Below are positions 54,098 through 64,000 of a stretch of DNA of 64,000 nt, one piece after another; within the stretch, counting starts at the first letter, position 1; each line of letters opens with the position of its first letter. The position numbers and the translations under genes are program-made. Below the pieces are notes generated by a model, which worked only from the letters and a program-made list of their open reading frames with translations, was not told the DNA's origin and searched no databases. Origin of the DNA: Rhizobium sp. Leaf453 (lineage in GTDB: Bacteria; Pseudomonadota; Alphaproteobacteria; Rhizobiales; Rhizobiaceae); contig NZ_LMRG01000001.1 of NCBI RefSeq assembly GCF_001425605.1, positions 324,719 through 388,718 of the forward strand, given 5' to 3'.

Positions 54098-56320
54098 ATG
54101 ACAACGAAGCCCACGCTGTGGAAGTCGCGTTTCCAAGTGAATACCATCGACGACGGCACCTACGGGAACACACAATACGGTTCCAAGGTCGTAGCGCTCG
54201 CCGATGGCCGTTTTCTGGTTACATGGATCGATGACTCCGGCGGTCAGTTCGGTTTTCCGGGCTTGGAAGTGCTCGGCCAGATTTATGATGCGCTGGGGCG
54301 TCCGGTCGGCGACGAATTTACTGCCAGCGTCATATACAACGACGACAACCAGCAGGCTCCGGACATCATCTCTTTCGACGACGGCAGTTTTGCCGTCGCC
54401 TACCAATCGACGGACGCCGTGCCGATCGGCGACGCCGAGAACATCAACATCGATTATTTCAAAGCTGACGGCAGCTTCGACTACAATATCGATCTGCGGC
54501 AGAACTTTGCGGGTCCGCTCGGGGTCGATGATCGCGCGCCGTCGATTGTTGCGCTCGCCAATGGCGATGCGGCGATCGTCTATGAGCAAAGCGACAATGG
54601 CGCCGCCTCCAATATCGTCGGGCATATCCTCTCGAATAAGGCGGCGGGCACGCTGATCAATTTCGAGACGACGGCGGAAGCCACCCGCGCGGCCGATCTC
54701 GCTGTGCTGTCGAACGGCAGCCTGATCGTAACCTATGAGCGCGACCTGACCATCGGCGCGGGCACCGACTATACCCAGATCTGGTATTCGGTCAGAACAA
54801 GCGGCGGCACGCTGACCCAGAGGCTCGTTGCCAGCACCGATCTTGGCACGGCCGCCAAGCCTGTCATCGCCACGCTTTCGAATGGCGGTTTCGTCATCGC
54901 CTGGACAGATTCCGATGCCGGTCCCGGCGCGCCGGGCGCGATCGCCCGCTACTTTTCCGCGCCGGGCGTCGTCGGTGTCGAAGTGTTGCGCGAGACTTCG
55001 GGTGCCGAAAGCGCACCGACGGTGACGGCGCTCGCCGACGGCGGTTTCGTTCTCGGTTGGGCTGATGGCACGTCTCACAGCCTGAAAGGGCAGCGCTTCA
55101 ACGCATCCGGCCAGGAAGTGGGTACGGAATTCACACTTGCAACAACGGGCAATCCCTCGCAGATGCAATTCGCGCTGCTCGATGACGGCCGCTTCGTGGC
55201 GACCTTCACCGCCGACGTTGGTGGCGACAGGGACATCCAACTCACCATCTTCGATCCGCGCACCAGCCCGATCCAGGGCACCAGCGCCAATGACGTGCTG
55301 ACGAGCCGGATTGACGGCGCCATTGTGCAGGGCCTCGACGGCGACGACAAGATCTATGGCCAAGGTGGCAGTGACACCCTGGAAGGCGGCAAGGGGGCCG
55401 ATTACCTGATCGGCGGAACCGGTGCCGATTGGGCGTCCTACGCCAATGCGGCCGCTGCCGTGAAGGTCGATCTCTCGACCCCCGCCGGCAATCTTGGTGA
55501 GGCGGCGGGCGACACCTACAATTCGATCGAAAACCTGCTCGGCTCCAGCTTCAACGATACCCTTTCCGCCAACAGCACCGCCAACACGATCTATGGCGGA
55601 ACAGGCAATGATACGCTGGATGGCCGGGCCGGCAACGACGCGCTCAGAGGCCAGGATGGCGACGACATCCTAATTGGCGGTGCGGGCGCGGATACCCTGA
55701 TCGGCGGACCAGGTTCCGATACGGCTTCCTACAGAACGGCAACCGCGGGCGTCGTGGTCAGTCTGAAAAATCCGGCGGTCAATACGGGGGATGCATCGGG
55801 CGACACCTACAATGTGATCGAGAACATTGAGGGGAGCGCGCACGCCGACAATCTGACCGGTGCGGACTCGATCGCCAACACGATTCTTGGCGGCGCAGGC
55901 AATGACATTCTCGATGGTGCCAGCGGCGATGACATCCTCAATGGAGGCACTGGCAACGATCTGCTGACAGGCGGCGCCGGCAAGGACTTCTTCCTCTTCA
56001 ATACCACCCTGAGCGCAGGCACCAATGTCGACACGATCAACGATTATGTCCGCCTGGACGATACGATCCATCTGGAGGATTCGATCTTCGTCAACATTGC
56101 GAAGCATCCTGACGGCACACTCGTCTCCGCCGCTTTCAAGGACTTGAGCAGCGGCGCAGCCGATTCCAGCGACCGGATCATCTACAACCGCACGACGGGA
56201 GAGCTCTTCTATGACCGTGACGGATCCGGGGCGACTTACTCCGCAATCAAGTTCGCCATCATCGACAACACGTCGGGGGTCAATTCGACACTGACAGCGG
56301 CGGATTTCGTGCTCGTCTGA
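54098..56320 (+). CDS. RTX calcium-binding secreted protein
   Basis: This 740-residue protein is made of two parts. Residues about 1-390 are a repeat array with recurring ALADGRFLVTWIDDS-like motifs (LADGRF, DDGSFAVAY, LANGDAAIVY, LSNGGFVIAWTDSD, LADGGFVLGWADG), likely a beta-propeller. From about residue 405 come nonapeptide RTX repeats (GGxGxDxLx), such as GQGGSDTLEGGKGADYLIGG and GGAGADTLIGG, in three blocks, ending in a C-terminal GGAGKDFFLFNT and LTAADFVLV tail. These features indicate calcium-dependent folding outside the cell after type I secretion. There is no N-terminal signal. No ABC/MFP secretion genes are nearby. Confidence 0.88.
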   Translation: MTTKPTLWKSRFQVNTIDDGTYGNTQYGSKVVALADGRFLVTWIDDSGGQFGFPGLEVLGQIYDALGRPVGDEFTASVIYNDDNQQAPDIISFDDGSFAVAYQSTDAVPIGDAENINIDYFKADGSFDYNIDLRQNFAGPLGVDDRAPSIVALANGDAAIVYEQSDNGAASNIVGHILSNKAAGTLINFETTAEATRAADLAVLSNGSLIVTYERDLTIGAGTDYTQIWYSVRTSGGTLTQRLVASTDLGTAAKPVIATLSNGGFVIAWTDSDAGPGAPGAIARYFSAPGVVGVEVLRETSGAESAPTVTALADGGFVLGWADGTSHSLKGQRFNASGQEVGTEFTLATTGNPSQMQFALLDDGRFVATFTADVGGDRDIQLTIFDPRTSPIQGTSANDVLTSRIDGAIVQGLDGDDKIYGQGGSDTLEGGKGADYLIGGTGADWASYANAAAAVKVDLSTPAGNLGEAAGDTYNSIENLLGSSFNDTLSANSTANTIYGGTGNDTLDGRAGNDALRGQDGDDILIGGAGADTLIGGPGSDTASYRTATAGVVVSLKNPAVNTGDASGDTYNVIENIEGSAHADNLTGADSIANTILGGAGNDILDGASGDDILNGGTGNDLLTGGAGKDFFLFNTTLSAGTNVDTINDYVRLDDTIHLEDSIFVNIAKHPDGTLVSAAFKDLSSGAADSSDRIIYNRTTGELFYDRDGSGATYSAIKFAIIDNTSGVNSTLTAADFVLV

Positions 56321-56350
56321 GACGTGTCCGCCTTTATCGGGATCGCCATC

Positions 56351-56391
56351 AAAGAAAAAGCCCGGTGCGGGCTCGGGACCGCGCACCGGGC
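56351..56391 (-). terminator. Rho-independent terminator (minus strand)
   Basis: GCCCGGTGCG (56360-56369) pairs with CGCACCGGGC (56382-56391). AAAGAAAAA precedes the left arm, so on the minus strand the stem is followed by a U-run. It lies 167 bp downstream of the minus-strand DUF1127 gene and fits as its terminator; the converging RTX gene ends 30 bp away. Confidence 0.82.
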
Positions 56392-56557
56392 AAGCAGCAG
56401 GGCATATTGGCTCAACCCTGCGGGGAACGGTAACGCGCAGAGGCGGCTGCGCGTCCCTGTTGCGCGGCGCATCTTTCGACGCATGAGGAGCGCAACAAAA
56501 TTTTGAAGCTGCTGGTCGGTTTAATCGGCCGACACCATACTGCAGCGGAGGAATACG

Positions 56558-56851
56558 TCAATCTTGGCGCGCATTCCTGTAGAAAATATTCGCTCGGTTG
56601 CGAGAAGCCTGCGTCAGATGACGGCTGGGATCGTCGAAGAACGACGAGGTCAGGGCTTCACGGACTTCATGACGGCTGAGACCCATGTCCAGCAACTGAT
56701 GATCGTCGAGATCGTCCAAGCGGCCGATGGCGCTTCGGTTTCGCAGCAGGCGCCAAACCGACGTCATCACGCCCGTCAGCCCCGCAAGGCGGGATGCGGC
56801 GGTCAGCTTCCCGGTCAGGGTGAGATCGAGGGTGGAATCGGTCGTGCGCAT
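56558..56851 (-). CDS. DUF1127 domain protein
   Basis: A 97-residue protein with the DUF1127 domain: RSAIGRLDDLDDHQLLDMGLSRHEV at about residues 39-63, an arginine-rich small motif associated with RNA turnover and stress in alphaproteobacteria. The rest is an N-terminal extension with TLTGKLTAASRLAGLTGV and a short polar C-terminal tail. An AGGAG sequence lies before the ATG. It is divergent from a LysR gene across about 230 bp, which would carry both promoters. Confidence 0.85.
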   Translation of the reverse strand: MRTTDSTLDLTLTGKLTAASRLAGLTGVMTSVWRLLRNRSAIGRLDDLDDHQLLDMGLSRHEVREALTSSFFDDPSRHLTQASRNRANIFYRNARQD

Positions 56852-57082
56852 GATACTACTCCTTTTTCCTGGGCACGAAGCGACCCATCCCCCGCAGGGA
56901 GGTCAGCGCGGGGGTCGGGTCGAAACTTTGATGGTGATCGGTGTCGCCAGAGACTGGCTGGCCGCTTGTTTGATGCGATTTGCACGATCAAATTCGCAAA
57001 TCCTTATTGATCAGTCCAACGAATGTTTCTAATGATATTCATCAAACAATTTTATAGGTACTCTTTCGAAGGACCTGGGGCC

Positions 57083-58033
57083 ATGGCCGCACCGCTCGAT
57101 ATCGATCAATTGCAGACGTTCGTGGCCATCGCCGACACCGGCAGCTTCACCAAGGCGGCGGATCGGGTCTTCAAGACCCAGTCAGCCGTGTCGATGCAGA
57201 TGCGGCGTCTCGAGGAGCGGATCGGCAAGCAGCTTTTCGCCAAGGATGGCCGCGGCAACCGGCTGACGGCGGAGGGCGACCGGCTCTTGAACTTCGCCCG
57301 TCGGATGATCCGGCTGAACAACGAAGCGATTGCCTCCTTCGATGACAACAGGCTCGAAGGCACGCTGCGGATCGGCACACCCGACGACTATGCCGACCGC
57401 TATATGCCTGAAATCATTGTCCGCTTTGCCAAGACGCATCCGAATGTCGAGCTTAACATCGTCTGCGAACCATCCGTCGACCTCGCCGAGAAGATGGCGA
57501 AGGGCGAACTCGACATCGCGCTGGTGACGCACAATCCGCGCGCGCGCGCTTCGGATGTCGTGCGCACCGAGCCGCTCTGCTGGGTGAGTTCCATCAATCA
57601 TCCGCTGCCGGAGAATGCGCCGGTGCCGCTGGCCGTCGGCAAACGCGATTGCCAATGGCGGCAAGCTGCCTGTTCTGCGCTGGACGCGACGGGCAAGGAA
57701 TACAACATCCTGTTCACAAGCTGGTCATCGACCGTTGTCGCGGCGGCCGTGCTCGCCGGCATGGCGGTTTCGGTCCTGCCGGAATCGGCGCTGCGCACCG
57801 GCATGAAGGTGCTGACCCAGGCGGACGGCTTTCCGGCGTTGGCGCCGGTGCAGATCGGCATCATGAAGCGTCCAGGCCTCTCGCCATCGCTGTCGAACGC
57901 GATCACCAATCACATCACGGCCTGCCTCGACAACATCACGCCGAACGCGGCCACCGATGATCTCGACACAGACATCAAGAGCTTCCCTCGCTATCCGCGC
58001 CTGCGCCAGAGCCATATGCTGCCCGGCTGGTAA
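57083..58033 (+). CDS. LysR-type regulator divergent from the DUF1127 gene
   Basis: This 316-residue LysR regulator has the helix-turn-helix IDQLQTFVAIADTGSFTKAAD, then RVFKTQSAVSMQMRRLEERIG (residues about 5-45). The ligand domain starts near GTLRIGTPDDYADRYMPEII. It resembles the LrhA/HexA-type group. The extra C-terminal tail (about residues 290-316) is Asp/Pro/Arg-rich. The ATG at 57083 with AAGGA upstream is chosen; the open frame reaches back a further 20 codons without family-like residues. The neighbouring DUF1127 gene is a candidate target. Confidence 0.87.
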   Translation: MAAPLDIDQLQTFVAIADTGSFTKAADRVFKTQSAVSMQMRRLEERIGKQLFAKDGRGNRLTAEGDRLLNFARRMIRLNNEAIASFDDNRLEGTLRIGTPDDYADRYMPEIIVRFAKTHPNVELNIVCEPSVDLAEKMAKGELDIALVTHNPRARASDVVRTEPLCWVSSINHPLPENAPVPLAVGKRDCQWRQAACSALDATGKEYNILFTSWSSTVVAAAVLAGMAVSVLPESALRTGMKVLTQADGFPALAPVQIGIMKRPGLSPSLSNAITNHITACLDNITPNAATDDLDTDIKSFPRYPRLRQSHMLPGW

Positions 58034-58050
58034 ACCAACCATCGTGACAA

Positions 58051-58085
58051 TAAAAAACCGCGCTCTTTCGGTGGAAAGGGCGCGG
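58051..58085. terminator. Strong 12-bp hairpin between LysR gene and katG
   Basis: CCGCGCTCTTTC (58058-58069) pairs with GAAAGGGCGCGG (58074-58085) with one G-T wobble and a 4-nt loop. AAAAAA precedes the left arm, so the U-run lies on the minus strand. It can end leftward transcription coming from katG and may act weakly for the LysR gene (stop 24 bp away). Confidence 0.65.
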
Positions 58086-58293
58086 CTCTGCTTTACGCAG
58101 CCGGTATTGCCGTATGGCCAAATGCGCCCCTGAAGGCACCCTACATTAGCTTCTCGTCATCAAAATAGTTAACAGTCGCAAAGGCTTAATCGCCGGTGCG
58201 GGGAACTCATAGACGAACACGGGTCATGTCCCAAGAGGGGCTGGTGAACCATTTTTGGTCTTATCTGCGGATTGCACTCAAAACAGGCGGAGA

Positions 58294-58329
58294 CATGAAA
58301 AAACCGGGCGCCTTGCGGAGCCCGGTTTC
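58294..58329 (-). terminator. katG rho-independent terminator
   Basis: AAACCGGGC (58301-58309) pairs with GCCCGGTTT (58320-58328). A run of A residues before the left arm gives a U-run on the minus strand. It starts 23 bases after the katG stop codon and is correctly oriented for katG. Confidence 0.85.
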
Positions 58330-58351
58330 GATTTCACAGCGACGGTGACGA

Positions 58352-60574
<2,223 letters not shown>

Positions 60575-60619
60575 TTAACGCAATGGAATTGGTTCGGCCG
60601 CACCTTCGTCCATATTCTC

Positions 60620-60656
60620 CATAGTTTCCAATTGTATTTAATAGGATTATCGATAG
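60620..60656. promoter_or_regulatory. Candidate OxyR-binding site in the katG-oxyR intergenic region
   Basis: The 109-bp divergent region contains three ATAG quartets (60621-60624, 60641-60644 and 60653-60656) spaced near helical phase, with TATC and ATTGTAT on the other side, in a locally AT-rich context. OxyR sites are built from ATAG-N7-CTAT elements; this is a partial match only. Confidence 0.4.
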
Positions 60657-60668
60657 GATAGACTTATC

Positions 60669-61568
60669 ATGATCACCCTGCGACAAATGCGTTATTTCGA
60701 TGCTCTGGCAACCACACGGCACTTCGGGCGGGCCGCCGAAATGGTCAATGTCAGTCAACCGGCTCTCTCCGCGCAGATCGCCGAAATGGAGCGCCATCTC
60801 GACGTGAAGGTCATCGAGCGCAACCGCAGCGGCGCGCTTCTGACACGGCAGGGCGAGGCGCTGCTGCCGGATATCCGCGCCATCCTTTTGTCTGTCGATG
60901 CTCTGTATGACCGTGCCCGGCAAGCCACCGGCGTGCTGGAGGGACGCCTCCGGCTCGGCATCATCCCCACGGTCGCGCCATATCTGGTGCCCAAGCTCAT
61001 CCCGATGATGCGACAGCGTTATCCGAAACTGGATGTGGAACTGCGCGAACTGTTGACCACCGGCTGCGTCGATGACGTCAAGCACGGCAAGCTCGACTGC
61101 GCCATCATCGCGCTTCCCCACGGAGACGATAGCCTTCAATCGCGCCCACTGTTCGAGGACCGTTTCCTGATCGCCAGTGCCGAGGACGAAAACACCGTCC
61201 TGGTCTCGCCGATGACGGAAGCGCAGGTGGACATGGACCGGCTGCTGCTGCTGGAAGAAGGACACTGCCTGCGCGACCAGGCGCTCGCTGTCTGCGGCAC
61301 CAATGCCGGCCGCAGCGTCGCCAATTATGGTGCAACGTCAATGGCGACGCTGTTGCAGATGGTTAGCCATGGCATGGGCATCACGCTCATTCCGGAGATC
61401 GCGGTGAAGGACGAGCGCACCCGCAACCGCATGCGCATCGTCCCCTTCGCCGAACCGCAGCCCTCCCGCCAGATCGGCCTCATCTGGCGCAACCGCAGCG
61501 GCCGCGACGGCGACCAGCAGGCACTAGCGGCTTTGGTAACCGAGGCGGCGGGGGAGTTGTTGGGGTGA
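60669..61568 (+). CDS. oxyR: Hydrogen-peroxide-responsive regulator OxyR
   Basis: OxyR senses peroxide through a disulfide and activates katG and related genes. The 299-residue LysR protein has the helix-turn-helix ITLRQMRYFDALATTRHFG, RAAEMVNVSQPALSAQIAEME. The redox pair Cys200 and Cys209 lies in LLLEEGHCLRDQALAVCG, the same spacing as E. coli Cys199/Cys208. Divergent linkage to katG supports the assignment. Confidence 0.96.
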   Translation: MITLRQMRYFDALATTRHFGRAAEMVNVSQPALSAQIAEMERHLDVKVIERNRSGALLTRQGEALLPDIRAILLSVDALYDRARQATGVLEGRLRLGIIPTVAPYLVPKLIPMMRQRYPKLDVELRELLTTGCVDDVKHGKLDCAIIALPHGDDSLQSRPLFEDRFLIASAEDENTVLVSPMTEAQVDMDRLLLLEEGHCLRDQALAVCGTNAGRSVANYGATSMATLLQMVSHGMGITLIPEIAVKDERTRNRMRIVPFAEPQPSRQIGLIWRNRSGRDGDQQALAALVTEAAGELLG

Positions 61569-61607
61569 TAAGAAGAAGCACAGTTGAGACAACGTTCCGA
61601 GTTTGCG

Positions 61608-61654
61608 GAGGCTCACCCCCCTCTGTCACGGAGTGACAGAGGGGGGTGAGCCTC
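61608..61654. repeat. Perfect 22-bp palindrome related to the glc-operon repeat
   Basis: The arms GAGGCTCACCCCCCTCTGTC/GACAGAGGGGGGTGAGCCTC continue into a GTCAC-GGA-GTGAC tip (61608-61629 and 61633-61654). The central CCCCCCTCTGTCAC is shared with the right arm of the element at 40365-40511. It lies between the oxyR and dienelactone hydrolase stops and may end both transcripts. Confidence 0.7.
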
Positions 61655-61678
61655 GAATTCAGATGTCTCGGAAAGTTA

Positions 61679-62554
61679 TCACACCACCTTCGCCTTCAGA
61701 AACTCCACCGTCCGGCTCCAGGCGAGATCGGCGGCGGCCTTGTCGTAGCGGGCGGCGGAGGTGTCGTTGTTGAAGGCGTGGTTGACGCCGTCGTAAATCT
61801 GGATGGTGAAATCCTTGCCGGCGTCGGTCAACGCCTTTTTATAGGCGTCGATACCGGCATTGATGCGGTCGTCGAGGCCGGCATAGTGCAGGAGAAGCGC
61901 GGCCTTGATCTTCGGCACATCTTCGGCCGGTGCCTGGGAACCGTAATAGGCAACGCCGGCCTTGAGGTTGGGGGACGCGACGGCGAGTTTGTTGACCATG
62001 CCGCCACCCCAGCAGAAACCGATGGCGCCGGCCTTGCCGGTCGTGGCCTCGTTGCCTTCGAGATAGGTGACGGTCGCAACCGCATTACCGATGGTCTGCT
62101 TGCCATCGAGCGCGCCGATCATTTCGCGTGCCTTGTCCTCATCGGCAGGCGTGCCGCCCGATGGCGACAGGAAGTCCGGGGCCAGCGCAACGAAACCTTC
62201 CAGCGCCATTCGGCGGGCGACATCTTTGATATGCGGGTTGAGGCCGCGATTTTCATGGATGACGATGACGGCGGGCAGCTTTCCGGAGGCATCGGCGGGG
62301 CGCACCAGATAACCCTTCATGTCGCCGCCTTCGCCGGGATAGGTGACGTCTTCCGCTTTCACGCGCGGATCGGCTTCCGGGATGATTTCCGCCTGGGCGC
62401 TGTTGGCGGCCAGCAGAGGCGCGATGGCAGCGGCACTTGCCGCCGAGCCGGTCAGGGCCGTCAGCTTCTGCATGAAGCCTCGGCGGTCGAGGCTCAGGTG
62501 CGTGTATTCGTCATAGGCGTTGATCATCGCCTGGGTAATCTTCGGCTGTTCCAT
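61679..62554 (-). CDS. Dienelactone hydrolase family protein, Tat-exported
   Basis: This is a 291-residue alpha/beta hydrolase. The N-terminus (MEQPKITQAMINAYDEYTHL) leads to a twin-arginine signal: SLDRRGFMQKL followed by a hydrophobic stretch ending near ANSAQA, so it is likely exported folded. The catalytic triad is visible: the nucleophile Cys in GFCWGGG (instead of Ser), an Asp near LLLHYAGLDDRI, and His in GVNHAFNNDTS. Early IHENRGLNPHIKDV is the family oxyanion motif. The start at 62554 has GGGAGGAAC seven bases upstream. The substrate is unknown. Confidence 0.9.
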   Translation of the reverse strand: MEQPKITQAMINAYDEYTHLSLDRRGFMQKLTALTGSAASAAAIAPLLAANSAQAEIIPEADPRVKAEDVTYPGEGGDMKGYLVRPADASGKLPAVIVIHENRGLNPHIKDVARRMALEGFVALAPDFLSPSGGTPADEDKAREMIGALDGKQTIGNAVATVTYLEGNEATTGKAGAIGFCWGGGMVNKLAVASPNLKAGVAYYGSQAPAEDVPKIKAALLLHYAGLDDRINAGIDAYKKALTDAGKDFTIQIYDGVNHAFNNDTSAARYDKAAADLAWSRTVEFLKAKVV

Positions 62555-62754
62555 TGTCGTTCCTCCCGGGGTGAGGCGCGTCCTGCGCTCAAGGCAAGCG
62601 CGCTTGATGGTGGCAAGCAATGTTCCTGTCCGGCATACTGCGGGCACGAGAGCAACAGAATTGCGACATCGCCCGCAGGTGGCAACGGCCGACCCGTTAA
62701 CTTGACGTAAACGTGATCCGGCCGTGAGGACCACGGCCGGATCAGGGCATTAGC

Positions 62755-63537
62755 CTATTGCATGTACCAACCGTGGCTGACGACAAGCGACTGGCCGGTC
62801 AGCGCATTGGTCTCGAAGCCTGCAAACAGCAGCGCCACTTCAGCGACGTCCTCAAGCGTCGTAAATTCGGTATCGACCGTGCCGCCGAGCATCATCTTCT
62901 TGACGACTTCCTCCTCGGAAATGCCGAGCCGCACGGCCTGTTCCGGAATCTGCTTTTCGACCAGCGGCGTCTTGACGAAACCGGGGCAGATGACATTGGC
63001 GCGCACGCCGTCCGGCCCGCCTTCCTTGGCAACAACGCGCGCAAGCCCGAGCAGGCCGTGCTTGGCGGTGACATAGGCGGATTTCAGCGGCGAGGCCTCG
63101 TGCGAATGCACCGACCCCATATAGATTATGGCGCCGCCCTTCTGCGCCTTCATGTGCGGGATGCAGGCCTTGGTGGTCAGGAAGGCACCATCGAGATGGA
63201 TCGACAACATCTTCTTCCAGTCGGAAAAGGCATAGTCCTCGATCTTGTTGACGATCTGGATGCCGGCATTGGAGACGAGCACATCCACCCTGCCCCACTT
63301 GGCGATGACCTCGGCCACGCCGGTATTGACGGCGTCTTCGCTGGTCACATCCATGGCGACGCCGATGGCCTCGCCCGGGCCGGCGGACGTCAGATCCTTC
63401 GCCGTCGCTTCCGCCGCGTCGAGCTTCAGGTCCGCGATCACGACCTTGGCCCCCTCCGACACGTATTTCTTCGCGATCGCCAGACCGATGCCGCTGGCCG
63501 AGCCGGTGACGATGCAGACCTTGTCCTTGAGTTTCAT
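62755..63537 (-). CDS. bdhA: 3-Hydroxybutyrate dehydrogenase
   Basis: This 260-residue short-chain dehydrogenase interconverts 3-hydroxybutyrate and acetoacetate with NAD. The N-terminal nucleotide motif is TGSASGIG (residues 11-18). The catalytic Ser lies in [10 protein letters not shown], and the Tyr-Lys pair in [21 protein letters not shown] and the later [15 protein letters not shown] match D-beta-hydroxybutyrate dehydrogenases. The downstream ketone-body context agrees: acetoacetate decarboxylase lies 12 bp upstream on the same strand. Confidence 0.9.
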   Translation of the reverse strand: MKLKDKVCIVTGSASGIGLAIAKKYVSEGAKVVIADLKLDAAEATAKDLTSAGPGEAIGVAMDVTSEDAVNTGVAEVIAKWGRVDVLVSNAGIQIVNKIEDYAFSDWKKMLSIHLDGAFLTTKACIPHMKAQKGGAIIYMGSVHSHEASPLKSAYVTAKHGLLGLARVVAKEGGPDGVRANVICPGFVKTPLVEKQIPEQAVRLGISEEEVVKKMMLGGTVDTEFTTLEDVAEVALLFAGFETNALTGQSLVVSHGWYMQ

Positions 63538-63549
63538 GGTTCTAACTCC

Positions 63550-64000
63550 CTATTGCGCAAGATAATCATGGACCACTTCGCCGAGGCCCAGCGTCAGGTC
63601 CGAGAGAATATGGATGGCGGATTTGACTTCAAGCACCGGCAGGTCGGCGACCGGCGCCAGCGCGTGTGGAAACAGCGCGAGCGCGCCCGGCCCTTCCCAA
63701 GCGCCCTTGACCGTCAGATCCTCCAGATAGTAGCGGACCAGTTCGCAGATGCGCGGCGTGCAGTCCACATGCGGAATGATCTTCAGCATGAAATTCGGCT
63801 GTTTCAGGCTTTCTAGCACCTTGGCCTTGTCGAGCGTGCGATGCTTGAAGCCCATCGTTGCCGTGGCGACGCGCTGGCCGCCGTAATCCAGTGTACCGAC
63901 GAGGGCATCCTTGACCGAAGTCAACGACGGCTCGGCGAGCTTTTTCGGAAACCCCCAGATCTCGCGGCCGCCGGCGATCGGCGCGTCGTCGTTGAGATAC
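63550..64000 (-). CDS. adc: Acetoacetate decarboxylase, partial (N-terminus beyond window)
   Basis: The gene enters from the right edge. The visible 150 codons cover the catalytic region onward: [23 protein letters not shown], where the first Lys of the pair in WGFPKK is the Schiff-base lysine. [57 protein letters not shown] and [21 protein letters not shown] follow, all typical of Adc. It decarboxylates acetoacetate to acetone. It is upstream of bdhA, 12 bp away, so both handle acetoacetate in one operon. Confidence 0.92.
   Translation of the reverse strand, partial: YLNDDAPIAGGREIWGFPKKLAEPSLTSVKDALVGTLDYGGQRVATATMGFKHRTLDKAKVLESLKQPNFMLKIIPHVDCTPRICELVRYYLEDLTVKGAWEGPGALALFPHALAPVADLPVLEVKSAIHILSDLTLGLGEVVHDYLAQ

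Overview
The window is 64 kb of GC-rich chromosomal DNA from an alphaproteobacterium, almost certainly a member of the Rhizobiaceae (Agrobacterium/Rhizobium/Neorhizobium-like). The evidence is the set of protein families: a flagellin with the rhizobial NAAYWSIAT signature, short-form HisG paired with HisZ, plant-type GshA, DUF2093, DUF4170 and DUF1127 proteins, and a CIRCE plus RpoH-type promoter in front of groESL. Intergenic palindromic repeats of the rhizobial type are also present. No rRNA, tRNA, CRISPR array, prophage or complete insertion sequence was seen. Genes are dense and most of the window is core genome.

Left part (0-18 kb): lipid A/KDO genes (lpxK, waaA) with DUF4170, a CysQ/IMPase-like phosphatase and pmbA on the minus strand. 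An orphan, divergent flagellin gene sits between lpxK and the rest of this group. A CPA2/Kef-type antiporter, a patatin-like protein, rsmD, a very long RluB-type pseudouridine synthase, tadA, a GNAT acetyltransferase, a lipoprotein and ileS follow.

Middle (18-44 kb): a DUF1902/HicA toxin-antitoxin pair and a BrnA-like orphan antitoxin lie between ileS and ribF. Next come chromate genes (chrA with a rhodanese-ChrB fusion), the heat-shock operon groES-groEL, an FAD-dependent ferredoxin-type reductase, a GST, and hisG-hisZ-hisS. The hisS gene has an internal AT-rich segment. A pair of paralogous small PAS-like proteins, a small copper-type secreted pair (Cys/His-rich protein plus DUF305), tag, two tandem L,D-transpeptidases and the glycolate oxidase genes glcD-glcE-glcF with a divergent LysR regulator complete this part.

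Right part (44-64 kb): DUF6880- and DUF3422-type proteins, a FadR-type regulator, a Nudix hydrolase, a PiT phosphate transporter, rsmE, gshA and a DUF937 protein. A secreted RTX calcium-binding protein, a DUF1127 protein divergent from a LysR regulator, the oxidative-stress pair katG/oxyR, a Tat-exported dienelactone hydrolase, and ketone-body genes (bdhA and the start of adc) running off the right edge complete it.

The most unusual signals are: (1) two unlinked paralogues of an uncharacterised PAS-like protein; (2) a compositionally foreign block inside hisS; (3) the lone flagellin inside an envelope locus; (4) a family of inverted-repeat elements whose hairpin differences are compensatory. 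I did not find a clear multi-gene system that is wholly new.
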